The notes beneath the pieces are model-generated. The model had not been told where the DNA came from, made no database searches, and was given only the letters and a program-made list of their open reading frames with translations. A DNA stretch of 64,000 nt from Acanthochlamys bracteata (taxonomy: Eukaryota > Streptophyta > Magnoliopsida > Pandanales > Velloziaceae): contig CM034130.1 of the NCBI GenBank assembly GCA_019914995.1, forward strand, positions 310,001-374,000, given 5' to 3'. Positions within the stretch are counted from its first letter, which is position 1. Each line of letters starts with the position of its first letter. Of this stretch, positions 13,009 to 25,069 are shown piece by piece. The position numbers were made by a program, and so were the translations under genes.

Positions 13009-15473
13009 ATGGTTGCTTCACTGCTTGAAAGAGGAGCCCGTTTTGTTGTTGTAGAATTTCTCAAACGTTACATTGTTACTGGTTCCGTAACGTATGCTTG
13101 CAGTATTTATTCACGCCTTGTTGCTGAATATTTTTTATTTTTTTTTGGCTTTTGTTGAGCTCAAGAACACGAATGGTATATGTGCAGGCTGGTAGAAGAA
13201 GATGGTAAAACTTTGGTGTTCACAGGAAGCATTGAAAAATCAACTAAAAATTGCACGCTCAAAATTCACAGCCCTTTGTTTTACTGGAAGGTAGCTGCAA
13301 AAAAAATATATATTCTTGTTTTCGGTAATCGTTGATTGAGCTGAAACAACTGATCTGAGATATTGTTCCGGCAAACAGATTGCTACTGAAGCAGACATAG
13401 GCTTAGCAGATGCATACATAAACGGGTACTTCTCCTTCGCTGATAATGAGCAACAAGGTCTTCTTCATCTATTCATGGTAAATAAGAAAATTCTCAAAAA
13501 ATCAAAACCACTATAGCGATCTGAAGCTCATGGCGATTAACCAATTCTTCTTCTTCTTCTTCTTCGCAGATTCTTATTGCAAACAGAGACCTGAGAAATT
13601 CTTCGAGAGAAGTCACTAGTAAAAGGTGCTTGATAATTTACATGATAAATTTTCGGAAACTTATACATTCAGTTGATCTGCGACTCTTTTATTAAACTTT
13701 TCAAAAATTTGCTGATGATCAGGTGGTGGTCAACGCCGTTGCTGTTAACATCTGCAATCGCATCAGCTGCATACCTGTGGAGGCACGTAACAAAGCAGAA
13801 CACACCAACACAAGCTCGCCGTAACATTTCTCGCCATTATGATTTGGTAAGTTTTTTTCACAACTTATAGATGCCATCATATCGCGAAAACAATTAATAT
13901 ATAATTTTTCTCACCAATTTAAGTGCTGTTTCTTATCTGCAGAGTAATGAATTCTTTGCTCTCTTCTTAGATGAAACCATGTCTTACTCATCAGCTATCT
14001 TCAAGGCATGTAATATTTTTTTAGGTTTGGATAAACTGTTTTTCACTTGTATATGGAACATTGCATTCGAATAATTCCTTTTTCTTGCTTGACAGATGCA
14101 AGATGAAGACTTGAAAGTTGCTCAAATGCGTAAAATTTCTAGCTTGATTGAAAAGGTAATAACACATCCAAACATGTCAAAAATCTTTAAAAATGTATAC
14201 ATTTTCATGTAAAACGTTAACAAACAGGCGAGAATTGAAGGCAGTCATGAAGTGCTTGATATCGGTTGCGGTTGGGGAAGCTTAGCTATAGAAGTTGTGA
14301 AGAAAACCGGCTGCAAATACACTGGCATTACCTTATCAAAAGAACAACTCAGTTATGCAAAAGCTAAAGTAGAAGAAGCTGGACTACAGGTGCTCAAATT
14401 TCTCCATGCATTACTCTGATTTGAGTTTGAAATCCTTGAAAATTTTCGTTATTTTGAACTCATGCATTTTAATTTCTGACAGAACCAAATAACTCTCCTT
14501 CTCACTGATTATCGCCAGCTACCTAAAACGAAGAAATATGAAAGGATAATTTCGTGGTAAAGATCTTTATCTCAGTAATTTTCTGAGAGTTAAATACGTG
14601 ATCATATTTTTTCTGATAATAATTTTGGCATACAGTGAGATGATGGAGCATGTAGGCCATGAATACTTTGAAGAATTCTTCGCATGTTGTGACTCACTGC
14701 TTGCTGTTGATGGCTTATTTGTTGCTCAGGTTTCTAATATGTAGCTTGTAGGCTTGGAATATCACACAATTATTCCTAGCAAATTCAACACAACTCATTT
14801 CTAGTCCTGCAATTAATAGGTTATCTCAATACCTGATGAAAGATATGAGGAGTACAGAAAGAGTTCTGATTTCATAAAGGAGTACATATTCCCTGGTGGA
14901 TGCCTTCCATCTCTGAGCAGACTAACATCTGCCATGGCCGCAGCTTCCAGATTCTGGTAATTCATTCATATGTAACTAATAATAGATATTCATGAAAAGG
15001 TTTCCACTAAAATTTATTGAAGAATCTGCAGTGTTGAAGACTTGGAAAACATCGGTATACATTACTACTACACCTTGCAATGTTGGAATAATAACTTGAT
15101 TTCCAATCAAAGGTATGAATGCATTACTGCAATCTAAACATTACCACCATTCCAAGTTATGTGCTTGGAATTAACCAAAGTTTTTTTGGTTTTGAAATTG
15201 TTATATGCAGAAGGATTTTGGAGATGGGTTTTGATGCAAAATTCATAAGGACATGGGAATACTACTTCATGTACTGTTCTGCTGGTTTCAAGTCCAGAAC
15301 TATTGGTGATTATCAGGTATTATTATATACATTTGCTGCTTTTCTTCAGAGTTTATGATCTGAATGTAGAGAAGAAATTTCTGTATGCGCAGATTGTTTT
15401 CTCTCGTCCGGGCAATCTCAGAGCACTGAAAGATCCACTTGAAGAAGGCATACAATCATCCGCAACCAATTGA
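13009..15473 (+). CDS. Cyclopropane-fatty-acyl-phospholipid synthase-type SAM methyltransferase
   Basis: Predicted SAM-dependent methyltransferase acting on unsaturated acyl chains of phospholipids. Fourteen exons: 13009-13091, 13188-13290, 13379-13477, 13570-13625, 13723-13846, 13943-14005, 14096-14155, 14228-14389, 14483-14556, 14636-14729, 14820-14956, 15032-15112, 15211-15316, 15393-15473; 440 residues with no internal stop. Family motifs: QARRNISRHYDLSNEFF before the Rossmann fold, VLDIGCGWGSLAIEV (SAM motif I, about 205-219), YTGITLSKEQ, ISCEMMEHVGHEYFEEFF, DFIKEYIFPGGCLPS, and a C-terminal RTWEYYFMYCSAGFKSRTIG. Intron 6 starts with GC instead of GT. In many plants this domain is the C-terminal half of a protein fused to an FAD-dependent oxidase; that half is absent, though an acceptor lies just before the ATG, so a 5' UTR exon or lost exons are possible. 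Substrate is inferred from the family. Confidence 0.9.
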
Positions 15474-16680
15474 TTGATTCTTCAGGGAGATGATATATAA
15501 GAGCATCTCGAATAAAGATTGATTTGATTATTTTGTACCAGTTAATGTTTGCATGCTTCTCTTCCCATCACTGTCGAAAATTGCGTCGCCGGATTAAGGC
15601 CGGAGCGGGTACCGTTGTTCGATATTCTCCGGCTTCGCCTTATCGAAATATTTTACTTTTTATACTTACCGTCTCCAATGCGTAGAAATGTTTGCGGAAC
15701 ATTGAATGTGGGAATTGGATCGCACCGAACCTGCATTCAGCTTAATTTGAATCAGTGGAAATCTTTGAAAGTGTTTATAAAACAAAAATTTTAATAAGAT
15801 GAATACTTTATTTTCTATAAGTAAGCTCTTTTTTTCCCCAAACAAAAATAAAAATATTAATAATAAATTTTTACTATATTAAACTTTTAAATAAATTTTA
15901 TAAAATATTATAAAAATTATTAATAAATATAACTAAAAGATGTAATTAAAAAGAATATAAAATCTGTATGTTCCTATGGAGTGTGACGCAAAGAAAATAT
16001 AGGCTGTCCAAGTGAGGAAGAAGGAATCATAGCATTATGAAAATTTTTTCTTTTTCTTTTAGAGCGGTTTCTTTTAAGTTTCTGCAAAAAAGAGGTGCCG
16101 TACCAACCTAATTACTTCCCAATTAGACCGGTAAGTGTCTGTTTAGCATTATTTATAAATTTTTTTTCATTCTAACTTTTTATTTATATTTTTATTTAAA
16201 CTTTTTAAAATATTTTTATAAATTTTTTAATTTCAACAATATAAAAAAATTTTACACAAAATTTGATTATTATTTATTAAGACTAAAATAACTAATTTTT
16301 CAAATATTTAAAAAAAAATTTTGTTTTTAATTTTTTTTTTTTTTGAAAAACACAGGTACCCATCAACAATGAGTCGGATATACACAGGCAGTCAGACCTG
16401 CAAGAGGAACATCGTGCACCTCAAGATTCAGAAAGGAGTTTTTTTCCTTCCCAAAACTCCCGGAAATCGGAAATCTGAAATTACAAATCACAGTACTCAC
16501 TCTCAAGTCAAACAAGTAAACAAGAGATACATGCCGTCTACTTTGTAATAAATATATGATTATATAGATATTATAAAAGACAACTCGGAGTGTTATACCT
16601 TGTAGGGTATAACATAAGCAATCCTAATAGTTCTTACAAAGTGACTCAAGGCAAACATCTCTCCTCCAAGCATGCAGTGC
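15474..16680. other. Intergenic region, no gene
   Basis: 1.2 kb between two convergent genes, holding AT-rich blocks at about 15770-15965 and 16140-16330. A GC-richer stretch at 15570-15770 shows no recognisable product. Confidence 0.5.
15770..15965. repeat. AT-rich repeat block
   Basis: Starts GAAAGTGTTTATAAAACAAA, like the left side of the blocks at 11570 and 4985, and continues as A/T-rich DNA for roughly 200 bp. No clear right inverted end was found. Confidence 0.3.
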
Positions 16681-16685
16681 TGGAA

Positions 16686-19600
16686 TCAAACATTGTATCG
16701 ACCACCTCTATTAGATTTTTCCTTTCTGGCATCGTCCTGCAAGGTGAGAAACTTGAACAAACTCATCCTTAAATGCATAAAAAAATGACGTACTGAATAC
16801 TGATATCGAACCACAGTTAAAAAACATACATGGAAGCTGTACACGATCTTGTCAGTGACATCAATAATTTCCTTCCATTTTCTCCCAATGCTCATCTGCA
16901 TCACAATTTCCATATAAAGAGGAGAAAAAACAAGTAAAATGAGAACATATCCTACCTTAAGACTGTATAGGTATTAAGAGTTTGATGCATTTTCTTACCA
17001 AGCAAGACATGATAGTTATGATTGCGTGATTCAGTTGCAATGTAATTGAAACTCAATCTACAATAATAAAGTACATTTAAAATATACGCATGTTCTGCAT
17101 AGATGCTTCAAAACAGGTTCAGATCATCAACTATAACGAAGCTCCAAAATCTTCATAGAATTAACCAAATTATCTACAACTAGGTGGCAGAAAAGCGAAA
17201 TTAAACAAGTAACACAAAGACAAAAAATCTGATAGCAAGGTAGAGTCATTGAAACCTAACATGATGCCTAATTAAAGCATGTTTCAATCACATTGAAGTG
17301 AGTTTCATGGGAGTGAGTTTTGCAAAGTGAAGTTCTGTTAAAAGTGAAGTTTGATGAAGAAAGTTGAGTTCAAAGTGGTAATTGAAACACGTGAAGCTAA
17401 ATTTAGAATAATTTTTTTTTGAAAGTGGAGTTCGATGTGGAAGTATAAGTGGAGCTCGGAGTGGTAACTAAAACACATGAAGTGGACGAACTCTAAATCT
17501 GGAGAGAGAAAGTGAAGTTTGGTGTAATTGAAACATGCCCCTATGGTCCCCATTAAAGGATCATATATAAGAGATCATATACAACCATAGCACATTACCA
17601 ACAAAGACTGTATTAGAATTAGAAGCAGTTGTTCAAATTCACAAGCTTTAGGAAAGAATAAAATTAATATAACTGGACATGTTTGAAATAAGATTTTATT
17701 TTTCCATATGAAGAGAAGTCTTTTTACATAAATGAAGAGAGGAACAATCACCTGAACAGCTTCATTGCTTGCATTTTTGGTCCATAGAGAAAGCTTATCC
17801 TGCCTTTGGCGCACACTTGCAACAACACCACATACCTCTTCAACTTCCTCAAATTGTTCTCCAATTAAAGCCATAAGCTGCAAGTATGAATCATTTCAAA
17901 ATGATGACAATAAGAATACATTCACTAGTTTTAGCAAGCAGAACACAACATGGAGAAAACAGGTCTTACCGTCTCAAGCCACATGGTGTCCAGGCTAGCC
18001 TTTCTGGTACTAGTGACAGTCCATTTGCCCCCGTTTTGGCATGCAGGATCCTCTCACTTTGGCTCTATCCCAAATTTAAATAAATGGAAGTCAGCATTTG
18101 CCGTCAACTTGCTGGGATGAAATATCTGATCATACAAGCTGCAATAATGAGGGTAATAAATGCGTATGAGGTCGCAAGAAAGAACTATAGAACAATCATA
18201 TTAGCAACCAGAATAAGTTGAAGGTATAAGGCCAGCCCTACGTCAGGATAGTATACATAGGATAAGCAGGTACAAGCTAACTCAAAATCGTAGATAGTTT
18301 AGTGCATTTTACGCACGAACGGTAATGCTGCATATTAAGTTTCAAAAGCAATGAATGCTTCTCAAGAAAGGAAGTTGCCAAGTCACAATCAGCAACTTTG
18401 TTAAGCATGTCACATTATGACTGGCATACCATCTACTAATAAACTAAGATGACTATATAAATCACAATAAAATACAAAGGGTGCAACATAAACTTCATTA
18501 TTTCATTATCAGATGAAGTATGAAACAAATTACAAAAGTTTGTACAAGTTGCAAAGCAGAATGTTGTTTTAAACAGGGACTCTCCTAGAACAAGCTTTTT
18601 TGACTATATCTTCATATCCGAGCATGATGTCAGTAATTTGGTTTTTGTACTTCCAAGGGAATTTATCAGAAATTGGAACTATAAGCGCCAGGATTGCAAT
18701 TTAGCAACTCCAACTTAACAATATTAAAGAAGGTCTTACCCACCTAAACTAGTATGCATGATGGATTGAACTGAATTCAACTGCATAAAGTCTAGCTGTT
18801 CGATTGCATAATGCTTAGATATATCGTTCAAATTCAAAGTAGCTAGCCCTTTGGAGTTTGGGGCAAAATAAAAAAAGTCAATAAGAAATAAGAGTCTTAA
18901 AGGCAAGCCTAATACACAATTGTTAAACTTGAAATTCTCAAGCAGCAAAGCAAGCCCTAAAGTTTAAGATCAGTTTTATTCTCAGACCATTGAAGCCTAA
19001 ACAATTTACAATTGAGAACAATACCAAATTCATGCTACATACCTTAACCTAAAACAATCTAGCAAAAGAGCTGATATCAGTCCCCAATTAACCTCATTGT
19101 CTCCATGTAAAACAAGGATCTAAAGTAACACAACCTACTGAACTAAAGGTTCAGAACACATTAAACTGAACCCATTTTGGTTCCAGCCAATTTCACATAT
19201 CTTATTCAACCAGCTAACTACATCAAACTGACTTATAAAAATGAAAAAACAAGCAGAGTAGTAGTAAATGCGAGCAATGATACCATGAAAGATATCCACG
19301 TTCCAGAAAAAAGATGAAAAACTTGTACACAACGTTTAGATAATAATTTCTATTCAATCCTTTCTACTCAGTCCGTAGTTCTTCCTTGTTCAGATAATAA
19401 TTGCTAATATCAGAAGTCACCTACAGCTGGAGAACATTCAACTCTAGAAACAAGTAAAATTGCAATATTTTAGATCCATGTACACAAACTACAAGCAAAC
19501 CAGTATAATAAAAAATTTTAACAAAAAGCTTGGGGAAAGAAAAAAGAAATCAGTTAATCGCTTACCACCAGAACTCCTCAACGGTATCGAACGTATAAAT

Positions 19601-19774
19601 CTTACGGAGCGAAGTTCCCCAAGCAGCACCTTGCTTCGGCTTCGACTGGTTATCGAACCAAAAACACCACTTCCTCTCCAGTTTGTGGGGCCCACCTCCT
19701 CCACCAACGCCGCTCTCCGCCGTGGTGTGGTTCTCTGGAGCAACAACCGCCGCCGCCGATTCAACTTCCGTCAT
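16686..19774 (-). CDS. nCBP: nCBP/4EHP-like cap-binding protein, interrupted by an in-frame TGA
   Basis: eIF4E-family protein of the novel cap-binding protein class, which binds the mRNA 5' cap and is linked to translational control. Exons on the minus strand: 19566-19774, 17970-18138, 17752-17877, 16830-16895, 16686-16736, together 207 codons. Recognised parts are [81 protein letters not shown] and the tail GGRYNV. In exon 2 the codon expected to be Trp (GIEPK-W-ED) reads TGA at 18054-18056, codon 98. The aligned residue in mouse eIF4E is Trp102, which stacks on the cap. Frame and splice sites are otherwise intact, so this is either a recent null allele or pseudogene, or a sequencing error. 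A translated product would be truncated to about 97 residues. Confidence 0.85.
17277..17538. mobile_element. MITE-like element inside an nCBP intron
   Basis: The ends GCATGTTTCAAT (17277-17288) and ATTGAAACATGC (17527-17538) are a perfect 12-bp inverted pair, 15 bp with one mismatch. They enclose about 240 bp with repeated GAAGTG/GAGTTC motifs, the same motifs that recur at 61769-61930. It sits within the intron between nCBP exons 3 and 4. No clean target duplication is visible. Confidence 0.55.
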
Positions 19775-19779
19775 AGCTA

Positions 19780-20226
19780 ACGAAAAAATTTTGCTTCGAT
19801 TTCTCTGTTGTTATCGATCGATCAAAAGTTCTCGACTGAACCATATAGTTTTTGTATTTTGCAATGCAGTCCTATATAATGTTGTATTTATGATTATATA
19901 TCCAATAACTAGACAGATGATTAAGAAAATTAATAACTAGACCGACAATCAAGACAATTGTAATTTAATCCCTGTAACTACATAGTTAGCAAAAATTAAT
20001 CAGGCCATTCTTGAAATTCCGGCCGTTCCATCACCGTAAGTAAAGCCCAATAGGGAAAAGGCCCAAGTAAGTTCACCAGGACGTAGGATCTAAATTATAA
20101 CACGTGGCAACATCTTGAACCAATCGATCTATCTCCAGTCACGCCCAACGCTATTGGAGAGAGAGAGCAACTCGTTATTCGTGTTATTCCTTCGCTCGCC
20201 TTCTTCGTTTGATTTTTGTTCATCTG
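19780..20226. promoter_or_regulatory. Divergent promoter of nCBP and cytochrome c1
   Basis: About 630 bp separate the two start codons. Two site II-type motifs, AGCCCAA at about 20044 and GGCCCAAG at about 20060, lie close together nearer the cytochrome c1 gene. Such paired elements are known to drive plant respiratory-chain and ribosomal genes. The cytochrome c1 leader appears to contain an intron with a GTGAGT donor at about 20227. Confidence 0.55.
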
Positions 20227-20405
20227 GTGAGTAACAACGAGATCCAATTTCAATTATTTTATATCAATATTCATTGATTAATAATTAACTTCCCTTTGTT
20301 TTTGTTGTTGCTTTCCTTAGAATAGATTGAAGTTGTTGTTTATGAATGTTTTGTTAATGTTAATCTGCTGTTAAATTTCTGAGTAGTTGTTATTGATCTG
20401 TGGAA

Positions 20406-23320
20406 ATGGCGGCGGGGAGAGCTATCGGTCGGTTGCTTAAGAAGAAACTTCAACTACAGCCGCCGGTAAGATTTATAGTCCTTTTATGTTTTTGGCTTTT
20501 GATAGTTTGAGAATTTTTATACATCATTTTCAATATATACTTTTATTATATGTGGGATTTTCTGGCTGAAGTTGGATTCGGTTTCGTGTCTCTTTGTGTC
20601 AAGGAGCGGTATTAGTCATTATGAGGGCAGAAATCGTATATTTATTGATGTCGGTTTTATGTAGAAGTTCAATATTTCTAATATGATCGAAAACATTAAA
20701 TAAAGAGTTATGTGACTGTAGTCGAAACCGAATGTCCTCAGTGTTAGGTTGAGTAATGCCTACAATTCAGAGCGCTGTTTTAGTGTGCATTAGAAGGTCA
20801 AGAGCAAAATAGAAAAGAAATTGATTTCTTGGTTTTCATTAACTAGTGCCAGATCATTTGTATCAGCAAATGATGAATATTGATACCATTTGAAATTGCA
20901 TCGCTCATGCAAGTACTTTCCTGTGGTTCGAATGCCTTCCATTACATTATCCATGTCGGGAACACATCAAAGTATTTTCATCAACTTTCTTTGGACTCCA
21001 TTCAATGATTGCAATTTCTAATGTCTTATTGAATGCTCATCAAGTTGCTGTTGACATGTGCTATCATCTTAAGAAGATTGCCTCCTCCGCACTAGCAGGG
21101 TTCAATATGGTTTAGTCAGGGAAATTATCTTAGTCTCCTAGTATAGGAGCAAGCCCCATAAATTTCTTATCCATCTGTGCATTCCCATGGATGTCCAAAC
21201 ATTCCCTACAAGTACTATATATTGGCTGAACTCTTTTTACTGTTATGCCTCGAATTTGGAGAAAAACGGAATGAATCTTTTCCAAAGAGAATTCAAAAGG
21301 CCCTGTGCCTTCCACCTTGTCACATGAAAGAAATGAGCATTATACACTCCACGATGAGTATGCTAAAGGGGATTGTTTATGAAAACTTGTTCCCATCCAA
21401 TCGTAAAACTACTCGACTTATCTATTACCTGCAAAGAAAGTTACTTTCATTGTGCTTTTAACTTATAGTATGTTATCCTTTTATGACCAAAAATAGAATA
21501 CTGCAGGTTTAGTTCCGTGCCTTTATTAGCCAGCTTTAAAATTAAAGAGCGGTAAATAAATTTATATTAGACTATTAGAAGCTGCAAGTTTACTTGTCCA
21601 TACTCTACTGTCTTTTGTCATGTCGTTCTAGCTAACTTTAGCTTTTACTATGCAGGCTCCAGTTTTACGGCCAGCTTTTGCTTCAAAACATAGTCATGAG
21701 GATGCTGGGAATGCTGGCATGAATTCTCAAAAAATTTTGGCCTTAGTCGGAGCTAGCTTGTCTGGTATCTTGAGCTTTGCTAGTGTTGCGGCTGCTGATG
21801 AAGCTGAGCATGGGCTTGCCTGTCCTAGCTATCCTTGGCCTCACGATGGTATTCTGAGTTCCTATGACCACTCATCGTAAGCTGACTTTTGTTAGTTGGT
21901 GTGCATATTTCTTCAACTGTCTTAGGAATAATTATGCCCCTTAAAACCTCAATCGAAGTCCTTTAATTGTTATTATTTTTTTCATATATTTGAACACCTG
22001 ATCTTGCTAAAGGATTACTTTTGGTAGTTATCCATTTTTCTTGGAGAACCAAAGTTACCTAAAATATTTCAAATTTCAAAATTATTTGTCAACCAACTCT
22101 ACATTGTGTACTCTAAAAAATATTTGAAATTTATAATTTCAGATGAAAGTCTCGTTAATTGTGTATATTCATTATGATAATGTTGGACAGAATTAGGCGT
22201 GGCCACCAAGTTTACCAACAAGTATGCGCTTCATGTCATTCAATGTCTCTCATTTCATATCGTGATCTTGTTGGTGTGGCATACACTGAAGAAGAGACAA
22301 AGGCAATGGCAGCTGAAATTGAAGTAGTTGATGGGCCAAATGATGAAGGAGAGATGTTCACCCGTCCTGGCAAATTAAGTGACCGTTTACCCCAGCCTTA
22401 TGCGAATGAGCAAGCTGCAAGGTTTGCTAATGGAGGAGCATATCCACCTGATCTGAGCTTGATTACGAAGGTGTGTAAAGATAATCTACAACCAAAAGTA
22501 TGTGCAATTCTCTTACTGATTGGCTACTCTTACCTAATATTTACAAAATTATTCAGGCACGTCACAACGGGCAAAATTATGTGTTCGCTCTTCTGACAGG
22601 GTACCGTGATCCTCCTGCAGGTGTTCAGGTTATACTCATTCTTTAAAAATAAAAAAGAAATTACAGTACCTGATTCTTAGCTAATGCTTATAGAAGAAAT
22701 GTGTTTCTTTCTGTGGTATAAGACTCAACTGCAAATAATGGATCTTTATAAAAACCTAACAAAATCTAAGTTCTTGAACTGCATGCGATACTTTGTCTTT
22801 AGTTGCTAATTGAGATTCTGCAAAATTTAGGTTCGTGAGGGTCTGCACTACAATCCTTATTTTCCTGGTGGTGCAATTGCCATGCCCAAAATGCTTAACG
22901 ACGGTGCCGTAGAGTATGAAGATGGAACACCAGCAACTGAAGCACAGGTATGTTTGTTTTCTGTCATTCAACACTTGTATAAGTCACGCACACTTGTATT
23001 GCTAGATGTTGAAAACTTCTCTTATAGCGTGATTCTTTGCCTTTGTTCTTGGTTTAGATGGGGAAGGACGTTGTGACATTTCTTTCATGGGCAGCTGAAC
23101 CTGAGATGGAAGAAAGGAAATTGGTAAGAAATTTGTTTTCCGTTGTATTGATCCTTCTCTGAATTGAAATTTTAAGTAAAATATGTTATGTGCTATGTGG
23201 CAGATGGGATTCAAGTGGATCTTTGTGCTGTCGCTTGCTCTTCTCCAAGCTGCTTATTATCGGCGCTTGAGGTGGTCAGTTCTAAAGTCGCGCAAAATAG
23301 TTGTTGATGTTGTCAACTGA
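20406..23320 (+). CDS. CYC1: Cytochrome c1, heme protein of mitochondrial complex III
   Basis: Electron-transfer subunit of the ubiquinol-cytochrome c reductase complex in the inner mitochondrial membrane. Exons 20406-20465, 21656-21876, 22191-22470, 22557-22628, 22831-22947, 23058-23123 and 23204-23320 give 310 residues. The N-terminus [14 protein letters not shown] is a presequence, followed by a hydrophobic sorting segment around [16 protein letters not shown]. The mature protein begins near [22 protein letters not shown] at about 106-110 is the covalent heme motif, and AMPKM in exon 5 carries the axial Met. [20 protein letters not shown] near the end is the membrane anchor. All introns are canonical and no lesion is seen. 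Confidence 0.97.
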
Positions 23321-24611
23321 TTCGAAATTCCAGTTCGTAATTACACTTCTAGAGACTCAAAGAGAGATCTAATAACAAAATTTCACTCATTGTACATTTC
23401 AGATTATTGATCAATTTTTTGGTAGGAGGTGACCTACAGGTGACTTATTTTTCTACTGCCATAATGAAATAAGTCATCCTATTTATTGGAGTGTTTGCAT
23501 CTTCAATTCTATGTACTTCTTGAGCATATGTCATTTTGTGCTCAAAACTCACAAGATTTTACATGCAAGTACAGTTAAATCTCAATGCACTTGAACTGCA
23601 AATGGCAATTCGATCTTGCTCTTAGTCCACATAGAACATAGGGTTAGGGAGCTTTAATGTTCCTTGCTACTCGAGTGACTGACAAGGCTGGACCCTGGGT
23701 CGCTGATGGTGCCCCATATTTGGTATCCATTATCGATCAACTTCGTTCTTTGTTTTTAAAGGTAGCTTTCCACATTGTCCTCATAATCGTCCGAGCACAT
23801 ACATTAACATGATAGGTAGCTTTTTCCAGGTATTTTGCAGCTCCACGTTGGTTGATCCTCCAGCTCTCGCAGTATTTCTGCAGATTAGTGTATGTTTAGT
23901 AGTGCTTATAAAATAAAAAATATTTTAAAAGTTTTTAGAATATATATTATTTTTTATTTAAAACAAAATAATAAGTAATAATAAAAATTTAATATAAATT
24001 TTTTTATAATTTTTAAATTAAAAAAATTATATAGAATATTATAAAAAAAATTATAAATAATATAAGTTCAAAATTAAATTAATACTGAGTTAGAAAGCAC
24101 TCTCAAAAACAATATTATTTTAAACTTCGTCTTTCAAGGTATGCATGTATTCCATCATGTTTCAGTCTCTGCCCACAGTAAATCCAACGGTTGCGATGAA
24201 AAGAAGGATCAAGGAGAGATTTGATCTGGTTAAATTACCAAATGGTTGACTACTGAAAATTTTGATCAGAGAATGATTGAATTGAACTACTGATCTGAAA
24301 ATATAAAGGAGTAACTAGAGATATCTGATGGTTCTGTAAGATAATATGATTTAAGTTAAATGAAGAGAGTGAATAATGCAGCAGATAAGGAAGTTCTGTG
24401 TTCTCTCATAATCTCATTGGGCTTGAATAACACTTTTTGCCTTTTTCTTTTGATTAAAAAAATGTGGCTGTCTGTCACCGTTTGTGGACACATGCACATA
24501 AATACAAAGTCAAGTCTAAACTCTGTATACAATGAGTAAAGATATTAAAACTCCAAACTCAAAAATTGAAAATAGAGAGTAATAGTTTTCTACGCTTGAC
24601 ATATACAACGA
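23321..24611. other. Intergenic region between cytochrome c1 and tRNA-Leu
   Basis: 1.3 kb with the cytochrome c1 3' UTR, an AT-rich repeat at 23901-24101, and otherwise unremarkable DNA. No coding signal was recognised. Confidence 0.5.
23901..24101. repeat. AT-rich element with inverted AGTGCTT ends
   Basis: AGTGCTT at 23901-23907 and AAGCACT at 24095-24101 are a perfect 7-bp inverted pair around almost pure A/T DNA of about 200 bp. The sequence next to the left end, GTGCTTATAAAAT, recalls the GTGCTTATTAAG beside the element at 3238. Confidence 0.45.
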
Positions 24612-24692
24612 GTTGAGATGGCCGAGTTGGTCTAAGGCGCTGGATTAAGGTTCCAGTCCGAAAGGGCGTGGGTTCAAATCCCACTCTCAACA
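24612..24692 (+). tRNA. tRNA-Leu, anticodon AAG
   Basis: 81-nt cloverleaf. The acceptor stem GTTGAGA pairs with TCTCAAC, followed by discriminator A. The D arm is GGCCGAGTTGGTCTAAGGC. The anticodon stem CTGGA/TCCAG holds loop TTAAGGT with anticodon AAG. The long variable arm TCCGAAAGGGCG is typical of a class II (Leu/Ser) tRNA, and the T arm contains GGTTCAAATCC. The CAA-rich sequence just upstream (ATACAACGA) is usual for plant tRNA transcription starts. Confidence 0.97.
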
Positions 24693-24699
24693 ACAAGTG

Positions 24700-24705
24700 T
24701 TTTTT
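24700..24705 (+). terminator. RNA polymerase III terminator of tRNA-Leu
   Basis: A run of six T begins seven bases after the tRNA end, the standard Pol III stop signal. Confidence 0.8.
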
Positions 24706-24734
24706 CATTACTTAATTTATTCGTCAGAAAGGGT

Positions 24735-24965
24735 TTACTTTTAAGAGCATATTTAACTTAACTGTTTTATTCATCTTTTTAAATAAATTTTTATAATATT
24801 TATAAAATTTATTTAAAATAAAATTATAAAAAAAATTATTCACTATAAATTGTAGTATTAAATCATTTCTATTATTTTTTAAAATTAAACATAAATTCAT
24901 TGTAAAAAAATTAATTTTCGTTTTAAAAAATCTCATTTTCAAAATTACTCCAAAACATCACCTTA
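24735..24965. repeat. AT-rich repeat downstream of tRNA-Leu
   Basis: A/T-dominated 230-bp block between AAGAGCATATTTAA and CCAAAACATCACC. It has the size and composition of the other AT-rich elements, but its terminal repeats are weak. Confidence 0.3.
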
Positions 24966-25069
24966 AATAGAACCGGTCATTAACTACAACGCATACACAT
25001 ATAACCAATATTAGACGTTGCTCGGAAAAATGAAATAAGGATCATAAAAAACCCTCATCAACGTTCTGG

